This document shows, one piece after another, positions 12,050-20,201 of a stretch of DNA of 28,844 bases. The notes beneath the pieces were generated by a model. The model was not told where the DNA came from. It was given only the letters and a program-made list of their open reading frames with translations, and did not search any database. Each line of letters opens with the position of its first letter. Position 1 is the first letter of the stretch. This DNA comes from a virus. The position numbers were made by a program, and so were the translations under genes. Where the stretch lies: positions 1 through 28,844 of IMG/VR virus record IMGVR_UViG_3300030329_000641. One strand, written 5' to 3'.

Positions 12050-14203
12050 TTATTTTACGCCTGGATAATGTCCTTGATTTGGCATATTCTCAGGTGCTAT
12101 TACTGCATCTTTAATTCCTCTTGGTCTTGGTGTGTATGATTTAGGTATGCTATCCGTTTTTTTATAATCGTTCATACTTTGACCGTCTTTTAATTCTGTA
12201 CCTTCTTTTAATCTATATAGAATAACCTTCCAAGCGTGTCTGCAATATACACCACCTTTAAATTTGAAAAGGTCATACGGTCTGCCTTTGTGTCCTAATT
12301 GCTTATTCACTCCTGCTCTACTAGCTGCATCAATATCTTCAATTCTATATACAAAACCTGCTTTGCTAAGTCGCATCATATTCTTGCAAAATGTTCTAGT
12401 TGACTTGCTTGGCTTTCTACTCTTTTTAATATACTTAAATCTAACTCTATAATATGATTTATCTAAGTAGCTAAACCTGTCCTCTTTGCTAACTATTTCG
12501 TCTGCAAATTTATCTTTTATGTCTTTAGGCTCTATAAAGCTATCTGCCCAATCATCATAGTCCTCTACATAGTCTTGTTCATCTACAACTTCCCATTTGT
12601 CTAAATCTATTTGTTCACCTTCTAGTGCATCAAATACATCATCAAATTCATCATCAGACAAATCAGCTCTAACGCCTTCTATTTCTTTTACTTTTTTTTT
12701 TGCCCAAGATTGTCCTGCATCACCACCCCATAACGCCCAAGCAATTCTTCCTGCTGACGGAAACCCATCTTCACCTATTTCAAACCCTTCTGCTTTTTTA
12801 TCTACTTCGTGTCTAGCAAAAAAACTGTTCATTCTTTTAATCGTATCTAAGCTAAGGTTGTCACCGTTCTTAATATTAGTAGCTCTAGCAACTGCAACTT
12901 GAGTGCCACCACGTCCGTATTCTCTACGCCACTCTAAACCCTTTATAGCTTCGTCAATCATTCCTTGCGTCGGTTTAGTGTCTATATCTTTTAAATCTTT
13001 AAATTCTTGCTTTAAATCTTCTGTATTTATATCTTCTTTTGTAACACCTTCTTTTTCTTGTTCTTCTTCTGATTGTGTCTTAGTAACTTCTAAATCAATG
13101 AAATCAGCAGGTTTAAGCGACTTAAAGTATAAATCAAGGTTTATATCATTAACTCTAAATATCTTCTCTAAACCCTTTAAAAGCGTGTTTTGGAATGGAA
13201 TAACCACTGTATTTGTAAATAAACTAAAGGCATCACGTAATTCGTCCGCATTATTTCCTAAACCACCACCTTCTGCTCTAATTCCAAACAATATAGGTGA
13301 TGTAACTCTATGTCCTGCTAAGATTTGATTTACAGCTTGTTTTGACATACCTTCCCAAGCACTTTGTGCATCATTCATTTGGATAGGTTCTATAATAGGT
13401 GCTGTTTCTTTTCCATCATTGAAAGTGATAAGTATTTTACCTGCGTTTCCACTCCCTGCAAATTTAGCGTTTAATTGACGCTCTATAGTTCTACGTTCTT
13501 CATCAGTAGGCACTCCATTAGAAAATCCAACGTGCATTGAAGGTGTCATACCGCTTGTAATATTAGATAAATGAAACTGAGCAATCTCTAACTCCATTTG
13601 AATCCAATCCGTTGCAGCTACATAATCAGGTGCAAACCCATAAAATAAAGCAGGGTTTTTATCTCTTATCATTAAGATTTGACTAGCTTGTGTTCTGTCG
13701 TCAGTATTGAAGGCTGCATAAGCACGTGGTCTGTATTCTGCTTTTTTAACTTTTGACCAATCAGCACTATAATAATATGTATCTATTTCACCGTCAATCA
13801 TTTTACCTGAACGTATATATTGAGCAGGTATATGTTTCATTTTAGCAATCTTGCTACGATCCCTAGACCATATAACATTAACGTAACACCCACCAAATAG
13901 CTTTAAGTCCATAGCTAGGTCTTTTAGCACATCGTCATCTGAATTATGCAATAATTCTGTTAAACGTAAATATGATTCTTTTGTGTCTGTAGTTTCATCT
14001 GCATTTGTAGCAGCTAATCCTTCACCATAAATCATAGCACCTATAGACTTAATCAAAGCACCATTAATAGCACTACCTAAGAATAGGTCTAGTAAGTAGT
14101 TCGGATATAGATTGTCTTTCCCAAAAGAAATCCAATCATTCTTAGAATCTTCTACTAAATGGGGTATATTGTAATGTGATAATTTAATTAAATCTAACTT
14201 CAT
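12050..14203 (-). CDS. Portal protein with long C-terminal extension
   Basis: A 717-residue protein. Residues 1 to about 370 read as a portal: LFLGSAINGALIKSIGAMIYG, DLAMDLKLFGGCYVNVIW, FHLSNITSGMTPSMHVGF, and LAGHRVTSPILFGI. Then an Asp/Glu/Lys linker, a module with GRGGTQVAVARATNIKNGDN, FARHEVDKKAEGF and PSAGRIAWALWGGDAG (about 420-505), an acidic stretch (about 515-565), and a final module with TRTFCKNMM, a GHKGRPYD motif and KGGVYCRHAWK (about 595-680). Normal portals are 400-500 residues. The extra modules recur in proteases and portals of Bacteroidota phages; their role is not known to me. The portal forms the dodecameric DNA channel. Confidence 0.8.
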   Translation of the reverse strand: MKLDLIKLSHYNIPHLVEDSKNDWISFGKDNLYPNYLLDLFLGSAINGALIKSIGAMIYGEGLAATNADETTDTKESYLRLTELLHNSDDDVLKDLAMDLKLFGGCYVNVIWSRDRSKIAKMKHIPAQYIRSGKMIDGEIDTYYYSADWSKVKKAEYRPRAYAAFNTDDRTQASQILMIRDKNPALFYGFAPDYVAATDWIQMELEIAQFHLSNITSGMTPSMHVGFSNGVPTDEERRTIERQLNAKFAGSGNAGKILITFNDGKETAPIIEPIQMNDAQSAWEGMSKQAVNQILAGHRVTSPILFGIRAEGGGLGNNADELRDAFSLFTNTVVIPFQNTLLKGLEKIFRVNDINLDLYFKSLKPADFIDLEVTKTQSEEEQEKEGVTKEDINTEDLKQEFKDLKDIDTKPTQGMIDEAIKGLEWRREYGRGGTQVAVARATNIKNGDNLSLDTIKRMNSFFARHEVDKKAEGFEIGEDGFPSAGRIAWALWGGDAGQSWAKKKVKEIEGVRADLSDDEFDDVFDALEGEQIDLDKWEVVDEQDYVEDYDDWADSFIEPKDIKDKFADEIVSKEDRFSYLDKSYYRVRFKYIKKSRKPSKSTRTFCKNMMRLSKAGFVYRIEDIDAASRAGVNKQLGHKGRPYDLFKFKGGVYCRHAWKVILYRLKEGTELKDGQSMNDYKKTDSIPKSYTPRPRGIKDAVIAPENMPNQGHYPGVK

Positions 14204-14205
14204 AA

Positions 14206-14697
14206 TTAATTTGGTGTTAAATAAACTGATTCTGTGTCTGAATCATTAGTTGTATATTCTTTGTAAGTCGGTGACCAACCATCTGCCTCTGCAGGCTCGA
14301 CATTCATTAAACCCGTAAATATTTTTTTACCTGCTAATGATGGTGTTAAATTGTCAGAAGAACTATTTTCATATATTACAACGTCCCAAAAGCCAATAGG
14401 ATAGTTTATGTAAAAAGTAGGATATGTTATTTGTCCGAAAGATAAATATCCAAGTGCAGGATTCGCATTAAAAGGAGCTGTATATAAAAAGAAAGTTGTT
14501 ATTCTATCATTAAAACCATTAGCACCCCAATTTGCAATTGGAGTAACATTTTGTTCTACACCTGTTAATTGACTTTTGCAAGAAACCAACAATCCTTTTG
14601 CAGTATCAAAATCAGCAGACATTTTATCTTTTAAATTTAGTCTAACTGTGAAGATTTTGGCAAGTCCGCCCTGCTTATTTACATTTAATTGAATCAT
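14206..14697 (-). CDS. Hypothetical virion-like protein, 163 aa
   Basis: A 163-residue beta-rich protein starting MIQLNVNKQGGLAKIFTVRL, with PIGFWDVVIYEN and KKIFTGLMNVEP strands and a Gly/Asn/Thr-rich core. No family recognised. Its start overlaps the 38-residue ORF (ATGA) and it ends 2 bp before the portal gene, so it belongs to the head operon. A decoration or connector role is possible but unsupported beyond position. Confidence 0.6.
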   Translation of the reverse strand: MIQLNVNKQGGLAKIFTVRLNLKDKMSADFDTAKGLLVSCKSQLTGVEQNVTPIANWGANGFNDRITTFFLYTAPFNANPALGYLSFGQITYPTFYINYPIGFWDVVIYENSSSDNLTPSLAGKKIFTGLMNVEPAEADGWSPTYKEYTTNDSDTESVYLTPN

Positions 14698-14810
14698 TCT
14701 TCTTTATAAATTTTATAAAATTCTTCAGGACATTGTTCTCTAAATATCTTTAACTGTTCTTCTGTCATAGCAGGTCTTATGTCGTTACCCTCTTTTTGAA
14801 CCCAAGTCAT
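14694..14810 (-). CDS. Micro-ORF, 38 aa, acidic
   Basis: Minus-strand ORF from ATG 14810 to TGA 14696-14694: 38 residues, MTWVQKEGNDIRPAMTEEQL then a charged helix KIFREQCPEEFYKIYKEE. It overlaps the 57-residue ORF upstream by 26 bp and the next gene by four bases (ATGA). The TEEQL...FREQ pattern resembles a hook of the N-terminal helical kind found in small phage proteins, but the call rests on coupling and gap filling. Confidence 0.5.
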   Translation of the reverse strand: MTWVQKEGNDIRPAMTEEQLKIFREQCPEEFYKIYKEE

Positions 14811-14958
14811 CTTTTTTCTTTTTAGTTTCTTTTACAAATAAAGCATCTCTAACGCTTTCGTTAAGTCTTTCAATTTGCTTTTGTGTTAAGTCATTTAATG
14901 GGATATTGATAGTGTCAATACTTTTGCCTTCCCATTCTTTTTTTAATTTCCAAGCCAT
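14785..14958 (-). CDS. Small phage protein, 57 aa
   Basis: Minus-strand ORF from ATG 14958 to TAA 14787-14785: MAWKLKKEWEGKSI, DTINIPLNDLTQKQIERLNE, then a Lys-rich tail (KETKKKKDDLGSKRG). Short, charged proteins with an LTQKQIERL-type helix are common near portal and tail genes in Bacteroidota phages, in my recollection. It is the first gene after the terminator at 15007-15032 and carries the shared leader motif (14971-14980) 12 bp before its ATG, so it may start a new transcript. Confidence 0.6.
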   Translation of the reverse strand: MAWKLKKEWEGKSIDTINIPLNDLTQKQIERLNESVRDALFVKETKKKKDDLGSKRG

Positions 14959-14970
14959 AGTAGTTTATTA

Positions 14971-14980
14971 TAAATATAAA
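14971..14980 (-). promoter_or_regulatory. Shared leader motif upstream of 57-aa ORF
   Basis: TTTATATTTA on the minus strand, the core of a motif found before four minus-strand genes (also 17428-17439, 18455-18470, 27257-27272) and in the control region (5803-5815). It resembles a -7 element (TAnnTTTG) with A for G. Here it follows a terminator, consistent with a promoter. Confidence 0.4.
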
Positions 14981-15006
14981 AGTTAAGATATTGTTTTTTA
15001 GTGTAC

Positions 15007-15032
15007 AAAAAAAGGGGCAAAAAACCCCTTTT
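15007..15032 (-). terminator. Rho-independent terminator after the major-tail-like gene
   Basis: On the minus strand AAAAGGGG (15032-15025), a loop of about seven bases and CCCCTTTT run on into a T tract ending at 15007, about 20 bp after the stop at 15054. The symmetric A/T arms mean it could also work on the other strand. Confidence 0.85.
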
Positions 15033-15053
15033 CTTTTCTATTTAGAGTAACGA

Positions 15054-15647
15054 TTAAGTCCCAACTGTAATTGTTAAAGCGGTATCATCTGAAAGTCCAT
15101 CAAACGGGAATTTAGCATCTCCTGCACTAACAGGTGCAGGTATTTGTACTAAAGCATTCTTTTCTTCTGCAGCCCATTCTATAGTATATCCTGTTAAATC
15201 ACCTTTAGCAGCACCTGTTACAACAGTACCACCTGTTACATGACAACCACCATCAATACCTAATAAGAATACATTGTCGTTTTCATCTTGTACAAAAATT
15301 TGAGATCTTGAATACGCCATAAGTCTTAACTCATTGGTCATATCGTGGTCAATCTTTTGTAGTGTTACAGATAATGTTTGATTAAAGAATGTAGTTCCAT
15401 TAGCATTGTCTGATTGTATATTAACAGTCATACTAGATAAGTTTGGCACTAGGTCATATTTAAATACTTCTACAGTACCACCACAACAAGACCAATTAGC
15501 AAAACCCGCAGGATTCATTTCTGTAGTGTTTATTGTAGCAACAGCAGAAACATTATTGCTGTATGATTTAGCAATATAAATGGCTTTTAGACCACCTATA
15601 CTGTCTTTACAATCTATTAAACGTCCTCTTGTAATATTACAAGCCAT
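15054..15647 (-). CDS. Probable major tail (tube) protein
   Basis: A 197-residue protein beginning MACNITRGRLIDCKDSIGGL, a Cys-spaced start I recognise from Bacteroidota phage tail proteins (MACNIT.GR..DCKD.VGG.KAIY). It has further Cys in WSCCGGTVEVFKYDL, a beta-rich middle, and a final Gly/Thr-rich strand segment. It stands between the capsid gene and a strong terminator, as expected for a highly expressed virion protein. Tail tube is favoured; a minor capsid protein is the alternative. Confidence 0.6.
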   Translation of the reverse strand: MACNITRGRLIDCKDSIGGLKAIYIAKSYSNNVSAVATINTTEMNPAGFANWSCCGGTVEVFKYDLVPNLSSMTVNIQSDNANGTTFFNQTLSVTLQKIDHDMTNELRLMAYSRSQIFVQDENDNVFLLGIDGGCHVTGGTVVTGAAKGDLTGYTIEWAAEEKNALVQIPAPVSAGDAKFPFDGLSDDTALTITVGT

Positions 15648-15670
15648 ATTATTATTATTTAAAAGTTAAT

Positions 15671-15696
15671 AAAAGGGGAGTATATTTCAACTCCCC
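15671..15696 (-). terminator. Rho-independent terminator after the capsid gene
   Basis: On the minus strand GGGGAGT (15696-15690) and ACTCCCC (15681-15675) pair around an 8-base loop and are followed by TTTT (15674-15671). It starts 11 bp after the capsid stop, leaving the next gene (15647) to depend on read-through or its own start. Confidence 0.85.
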
Positions 15697-15706
15697 ATTT
15701 AAAGTA

Positions 15707-16636
15707 TTAAGCGTAATACACCATATCACTACCAAAGGCATATCCAACACCCGCAGTAAATCTCATTCCTATTCTAACATTGTCAGAAAGATCTTTGTCA
15801 GACATATCTAATAATCTAACTTCACTTCTTGAACCGTCAGTTCCAAAAAACATATTAGAGATTCGTCCTGCTACCATAGCATTAGCCCCTAATCCAGGTG
15901 CATGAGCAATTTTAATACCATTATAAGTGTATTCCCATTGACCATTCATATTGTATAAATTCCCATAACCTAAAGTTGCTTGAGACTGTATGTAGTATCT
16001 CCAAGCTGCAGTTCCAACGAAAATTCTTAAATCTTCTTTTCCAAATACAGCATTTGGAATAGCATCTTGAACTTTTCCAAGTTCAGCAACAATATTACCT
16101 GCATTTAGAGGTGTTCCCGTAACATCAACAACATCACCATCAGCTAATAATAGTTTTTGAAAACCATCAAATTCACCATTGTTTCCTGCATCTCCCTGCC
16201 ATATAGATTCTTCTATTTCAGCAGCAACTCTTTCAGCTGTTTGAGATATTAAGTAATCACTAAATGATGTAGGGAGTGTTCCGTTCAATCCTGCAGTCAT
16301 GTTTTGACCTTCCCATGTAGCTAAGAAATCTTCTTTACAGATTTGAATATTTACGTCCATATCTTTTGGCTCAAGAACCTTGTCAGCATAAGTAACTGTT
16401 CCTGAATCTGTAAAATCACAAGTTGAATCTGCCATTAAATTACCTGCTGTTCCTGCAACAGTAATCTTTCTTAAATTAGTTTTGTATTTTACGTTGTTTA
16501 ACACTGTTAAGTTATTTTCAGCTAAGGTCGTTCCCGAAAGAAGAGCTGCCGAAATGTAACCTTGTGCAGCTTCACCTGCATAATTAGACGTTACTGTTTC
16601 AGCAAAGTCATATTTTTTAGTTAAATTCTTTTTCAT
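15707..16636 (-). CDS. Major capsid protein
   Basis: A 309-residue protein with the features of the HK97-fold capsid family: an N-terminal arm (MKKNLTKKYDFAETVTSNYAG), the long helix with SDYLISQTAERVAAEIEESI, WQGDAGNNGEFDGFQKLLL, an AVFGKEDLRIFVGTAAWRYY strand, GIKIAHAPGLGANAMVAGR, and a closing FTAGVGYAFGSDMVYY strand. It forms the icosahedral shell. The neighbour upstream is the scaffold-like protein (11 bp) and the XkdF protease precedes that; a terminator follows directly. No obvious N-terminal delta domain is present, consistent with a separate scaffold. Confidence 0.85.
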   Translation of the reverse strand: MKKNLTKKYDFAETVTSNYAGEAAQGYISAALLSGTTLAENNLTVLNNVKYKTNLRKITVAGTAGNLMADSTCDFTDSGTVTYADKVLEPKDMDVNIQICKEDFLATWEGQNMTAGLNGTLPTSFSDYLISQTAERVAAEIEESIWQGDAGNNGEFDGFQKLLLADGDVVDVTGTPLNAGNIVAELGKVQDAIPNAVFGKEDLRIFVGTAAWRYYIQSQATLGYGNLYNMNGQWEYTYNGIKIAHAPGLGANAMVAGRISNMFFGTDGSRSEVRLLDMSDKDLSDNVRIGMRFTAGVGYAFGSDMVYYA

Positions 16637-16647
16637 CTTTTTTAAAA

Positions 16648-17421
16648 TTATTTATTGTTTATATAATAAGCAACTCTTTCTTTTGTGCTTAACTTCCTTA
16701 AATCAACAGTAGAGTTAAAACTTCTGCCTTCAGGATTGTATTCAATACCTTCACTTGCAGGTTCACCACTTAGTTCTACTATTTTACTTTTTAATTCTTC
16801 TATTTGAGTCATAAGTTCACCTATAACTTCGTTTGACATTTCTGTTTTTTCTTCTGCTGATGCTTCAACATTTACGTTTTCACCATATACTGCCTTTTCT
16901 AAGGCCTCAACTCTATCCTTCATTTCCTCGTATGTCTTCGCCCAGTCGGTTTCTTCAGCTTCAGATTCTTCAGCTAATTCTTCTGTTTCTTCTTCTGCCT
17001 TTTTTCCAAATACTTTTTCCTCTAAAGCAGCAACTCTATCTTTCATTTCTTCAAATGTTTTAGCCCAGTCAGTTTCTTCAGCTTCAGATTCTTCAGCTAA
17101 TTGTTCTTCAATAGGTTCTCTAGTATCTTCAGCCGATAGTTCTTCCTCAGATTCCTTTTCTTCCCCTAAGTCTAGGATTTTAGATTTATCATCAATAGAC
17201 AGTTTATATCCATTTTCCATAGTGTAGCTTCCCGCTTCTAATGGAGTTGCCTCAGAATCGTCACCGATTGCAAAGACTTTAGAACCAACCACAAATTGCT
17301 CATCTTCTGTAGCAATTATGCGACCGTCTTCTAATTTCATTTCAGCGTACATTTTTACGCTATAAGATTTAGGTTCGTTTTTCATTTTTAAGATATTTAA
17401 AATTTTTTCTAGTGTACTCAT
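16648..17421 (-). CDS. Scaffold-like acidic protein with internal duplication
   Basis: A 257-residue, very acidic, mostly coiled-coil protein. Residues 20-85 may form a small beta domain (MYAEMKLEDGRIIATEDEQF). Residues 108-148 and 149-180 are a tandem repeat: LAEESEAEETDWAKT[F/Y]EE then MKDRV.ALE. A further coiled coil and a C-terminal segment (GRSFNSTVDLRKL) ending ERVAYYINNK follow. Place between protease and capsid gene, acidity and coiled coil all suit a capsid scaffolding protein cleaved out by the protease. The shared leader motif lies just before its ATG. Confidence 0.75.
   Translation of the reverse strand: MSTLEKILNILKMKNEPKSYSVKMYAEMKLEDGRIIATEDEQFVVGSKVFAIGDDSEATPLEAGSYTMENGYKLSIDDKSKILDLGEEKESEEELSAEDTREPIEEQLAEESEAEETDWAKTFEEMKDRVAALEEKVFGKKAEEETEELAEESEAEETDWAKTYEEMKDRVEALEKAVYGENVNVEASAEEKTEMSNEVIGELMTQIEELKSKIVELSGEPASEGIEYNPEGRSFNSTVDLRKLSTKERVAYYINNK
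16882..17100 (-). repeat. Tandem duplication in scaffold gene, period 123 bp
   Basis: Residues 108-148 repeat at 149 onward with a period of 41 residues; the nucleotide word GCCCAGTC recurs at 16940 and 17063, exactly 123 bp apart, in nearly identical surroundings. The copies have drifted by few substitutions. Confidence 0.85.
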
Positions 17422-17427
17422 AACATA

Positions 17428-17439
17428 TATAAATATAAA
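17428..17439 (-). promoter_or_regulatory. Shared leader motif before scaffold gene
   Basis: TTTATATTTATA on the minus strand, ending 6 bp before the scaffold ATG. Same core as the other leader sites; probably a promoter -7-like or translation-initiation element. Confidence 0.4.
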
Positions 17440-17472
17440 GGCGTTATTATTGTTTATTTCTTTTAGCGTTTT

Positions 17473-18453
17473 TTACTTGAATTTAATTGTAGCACATACT
17501 TTTGCAGCTGTTTCTTTATTGCCATATTCCTTCATCTGATCTCGCATACATTCGTCCCATGAATACTTTAACATAGCTTTACGTTTAGCGTAAGCAATAT
17601 ATTCTAACATCTTGTATTTTTTCTTGCGTTTCTTTCGTCCTGTTTCAGCGTGTTCTTCACGCATTGTTGCTGATGAATGGTCTGCACATGGCATAAATAA
17701 TTTAACACCGTCTACTGTATGTGGGTGGCTACCTGAACAGCCTTTGAACATTTCTGCATATAGTTCAGCTTCTTCTTTTGTTCTAAATAATGGTTCACCA
17801 TCTAAAGCACCTACAGGCTGTAGTTCGTTTTGTAGAATAACATCTTTAATTTTACTCATTGTCACCTCATCAGGACAATCTTCACAAACTTCGTCTAATA
17901 TATCTACTTTTTTAGATGCTTCAATTAGTTTATCCGTAAAGTAGCCTTCTATACTGAACCCACGAACCTCTTTATTCTTAATTGCTTCCCAAATCTCAGG
18001 ATTGTTTTCTGCCGATACTTGTACAAACCACGTCCCAATAGGTAAGCTCGAAAAACCATACATATTGGATTTGTCATATTTCTTATCTTCCTTAATCCAC
18101 GATTCTACGACAGTTAAACCCTGTATTGGTTCTTTGTGTTCTAAGGTGTGATTATTGTTGTTTAAACTTGACATAAATAACTTCTGAGCTTGTTTTATAG
18201 TTTCTTTAGTAAAGTAAACGTCGTATTCTTCGTTAGTTTCCTTATCTAGTCGCGGTATACGTTTCTCAGGGATCAGAATAGCACCGATTAATTGTTTCTT
18301 TTCTTCATCTGCCTTTGCTAGACTTAAAAAGTCATTATTAAAGAAAACAAAATTTTCTTCAATGGCAGGAAATTTAACAACGGAAATCGCATCTACGCCA
18401 AAGTGGTCTGCAGTTTCATCTATGATTAATTCAATTAATTTTTTCTTTTTCAT
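17473..18453 (-). CDS. Prohead protease, XkdF-like, with C-terminal extension
   Basis: A 326-residue protein. Residues about 15-175 match the XkdF-type phage protease domain: LIGAILIPEKRIPRLDK, VYFTKETIKQAQKLF, HTLEHKEPIQGLTVVESWI, GTWFVQVSAENNPEIW and VRGFSIEGYF. The His/Glu pair (HTLEH) and the Ser in GFSIEG are the likely catalytic part. The C-terminal third carries GSHPHTVDGVKLFMPCADH and YSWDECMRDQMKEYGNKETA...VCATI, small modules also seen in phage portal or head proteins. It processes the scaffold and possibly the capsid protein encoded next. The identical 16-bp leader motif lies one base from its ATG. Confidence 0.8.
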   Translation of the reverse strand: MKKKKLIELIIDETADHFGVDAISVVKFPAIEENFVFFNNDFLSLAKADEEKKQLIGAILIPEKRIPRLDKETNEEYDVYFTKETIKQAQKLFMSSLNNNNHTLEHKEPIQGLTVVESWIKEDKKYDKSNMYGFSSLPIGTWFVQVSAENNPEIWEAIKNKEVRGFSIEGYFTDKLIEASKKVDILDEVCEDCPDEVTMSKIKDVILQNELQPVGALDGEPLFRTKEEAELYAEMFKGCSGSHPHTVDGVKLFMPCADHSSATMREEHAETGRKKRKKKYKMLEYIAYAKRKAMLKYSWDECMRDQMKEYGNKETAAKVCATIKFK

Positions 18454-18454
18454 A

Positions 18455-18470
18455 TACTAATAAATATAAA
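18455..18470 (-). promoter_or_regulatory. Shared leader motif before protease gene
   Basis: The forward-strand word TACTAATAAATATAAA (16 bp) is identical to the one at 27257-27272; on the minus strand it reads TTTATATTTATTAGTA just before ATG. Probably a promoter or initiation element opening the head block. Confidence 0.5.
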
Positions 18471-18484
18471 GTTGTCTGTTTTGT

Positions 18485-20200
18485 TTATAATGTGGCTTGT
18501 ATGTCTAATTCATTCTGTAAGGCTTGGGCATTTGAAATATCATTTTCTACAACGTACGCTTGAGCAGGCTGTGAACCACCACCTAGTGTGGGCTGCTCCA
18601 CTGCTTCCATATTAGGTGACATTGGTCCTAGTCCTGTATCTTGGGGTACAGCGGGTTCAGGACCACCACCACCACCACCACCTGAATCACCAGGTAACTT
18701 AGTAGATAGTATTTGTTTTACATTCATCATACCTGCTGCTATTGCACCGATTGCAGCTATTGGTCCAAATATAGGACCTGCACCAATAGGCGGTGGTGCT
18801 AAGGCTGCTGCTGCTGCACTATATGTATTAATTAATGCTTGACCTACAGCTAGTGCTTTTCCTGCTTTAGATTGCTCCCCTAATAATGATGCTACCTGTC
18901 CTAGTGAATTAGCTACTATGTCACGTCTTGTAGCTGCAACAGCTCGTTCAATATCAGCTTTTTTCTTTGCAGCATCTCTATCAATAGCTACTAACGTGTC
19001 TTGCAAAACTTGTTGATCTGAAATAGTACGCATAGCTAAAGTCCTTCTGTTTTCAGCTTCTATTTCTATATCTGACATTTGTTGCTCTAGTTCACTTTTG
19101 CCAATAGATGTTAATTCTTGTAAATTAGCAATCCTTTCATCTTGTAAAGCTGCTTCATTTGTTTTTTGCTCAGAAGATAATCCTGCAATTTTAGCATCTA
19201 TTGCAATCATTTCTGTCTTTAATGAAAACAGTTCTTCCATTCTTTCAGGTGTTTCACCTTCTAAATCATTTAGTTGTTTTACAGAATCTATTTGTGCCTG
19301 TATTGCATCTTTTTCAGCTTGTGTTTGCTTTTCTAACACCCCTGCTAATTTATCATTTGCAGCTATTCTTTCATCTACTGTAAGTCTAATATCGTCCCGT
19401 TGTTGCCTTAATACTTCAGCTTCCCTGTCGTATTTTTCAATTAATCTTTGTTGTTCTAGTGCTAAAAGACCATAATTCTTTTTGGTTTGTGTTATTGCCT
19501 TTCCCTGTTCTATAATTGAATTTACTGTTACACCTTCAAAGGTTTTTTTAAATTCATCTACTACCACTGTAGAAATGTTTGTTATTTCACCAACCGCTTC
19601 TACAAAATCACCGACTATCTCTTTTCCACTGTTTAAAGCTTCTGTAGCTGTGTCTTTTATTGATTGTTTAGTTGCTTCTATATCTGCTGTAAGTTCTTTT
19701 ATTCTTTCAATATCTTTACCTTTACCACCTAAAAAAGATTTTTCCCAAGCTAACATGGCCGCTTGTATTCCTAGCTTTATAGTTTGAAAACTTATTTTTA
19801 AAGGAGTAATGGCAATATCTAATACATTTTTTGCCACCCTACCTAGAGCATCAAAATTTTCAGTAGACTTAGCTACAGCATTGTAGGTGTTTACGATTGA
19901 GTCTGTAACAAGTTTAAAAACAACACCAATAGAATTAAATACAGTTTCTACTGTATCAGCTATAGCTTGGTTTTTCATCATTTGCTCTGATAACAATTCA
20001 AACGCTTTTAAAACCAAACCCACTCCCATAGCCTTAAACGCTAAACCTACCCCTCTAAAACCCCTTTCTAACTTCCCTACTTGAGATTCAGTTTTTTTAG
20101 AGGTTTTGCTTATTTCACCTAATTCTGCTTCAACTGCTTCTAGTCTTTTGATTGCATCTTCTGTGTCAACTTGTAATTTAACTGTTTTTTCTATACTCAT
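18485..20200 (-). CDS. Tail tape measure protein
   Basis: A 571-residue protein: N-terminal coiled coil (AIKRLEAVEAELGEISKTSK), hydrophobic helices (GVGLAFKAMGVGLVLKAFEL), a long coiled coil of Glu/Gln/Lys heptads (about 240-430), then YSAAAAALAPPPIGAGP, a hydrophobic Gly/Ala-rich region with GPIAAIGAIAAGMMNVKQI, LSTKLPG and a Gly7 tract. The A/G-rich end followed by LSTKLPG is typical of tape measures in Bacteroidota phages. It sets tail length; at 571 residues a fairly short siphovirus tail is expected. Preceded by a 57-residue ORF with one base between. Confidence 0.8.
   Translation of the reverse strand: MSIEKTVKLQVDTEDAIKRLEAVEAELGEISKTSKKTESQVGKLERGFRGVGLAFKAMGVGLVLKAFELLSEQMMKNQAIADTVETVFNSIGVVFKLVTDSIVNTYNAVAKSTENFDALGRVAKNVLDIAITPLKISFQTIKLGIQAAMLAWEKSFLGGKGKDIERIKELTADIEATKQSIKDTATEALNSGKEIVGDFVEAVGEITNISTVVVDEFKKTFEGVTVNSIIEQGKAITQTKKNYGLLALEQQRLIEKYDREAEVLRQQRDDIRLTVDERIAANDKLAGVLEKQTQAEKDAIQAQIDSVKQLNDLEGETPERMEELFSLKTEMIAIDAKIAGLSSEQKTNEAALQDERIANLQELTSIGKSELEQQMSDIEIEAENRRTLAMRTISDQQVLQDTLVAIDRDAAKKKADIERAVAATRRDIVANSLGQVASLLGEQSKAGKALAVGQALINTYSAAAAALAPPPIGAGPIFGPIAAIGAIAAGMMNVKQILSTKLPGDSGGGGGGGPEPAVPQDTGLGPMSPNMEAVEQPTLGGGSQPAQAYVVENDISNAQALQNELDIQATL
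18662..18682 (+). repeat. Seven-copy ACC microsatellite in tape measure gene
   Basis: Seven ACC triplets in a row encode the Gly7 stretch of the tape measure protein on the minus strand. Copy changes would keep the frame and alter only the flexible linker. Confidence 0.9.
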
Positions 20201-20201
20201 T

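Noticed and set aside
12264-13328. Long plus-strand open frames opposite the portal gene
   Set aside because: They are shadows of the AT-rich minus-strand gene, with low-complexity Ser/Leu/Phe-rich translations and no coupling to neighbours.
18662-18682. Phase-variable repeat
   Set aside because: The seven-copy triplet keeps the reading frame whatever its copy number, so it cannot switch the gene off.
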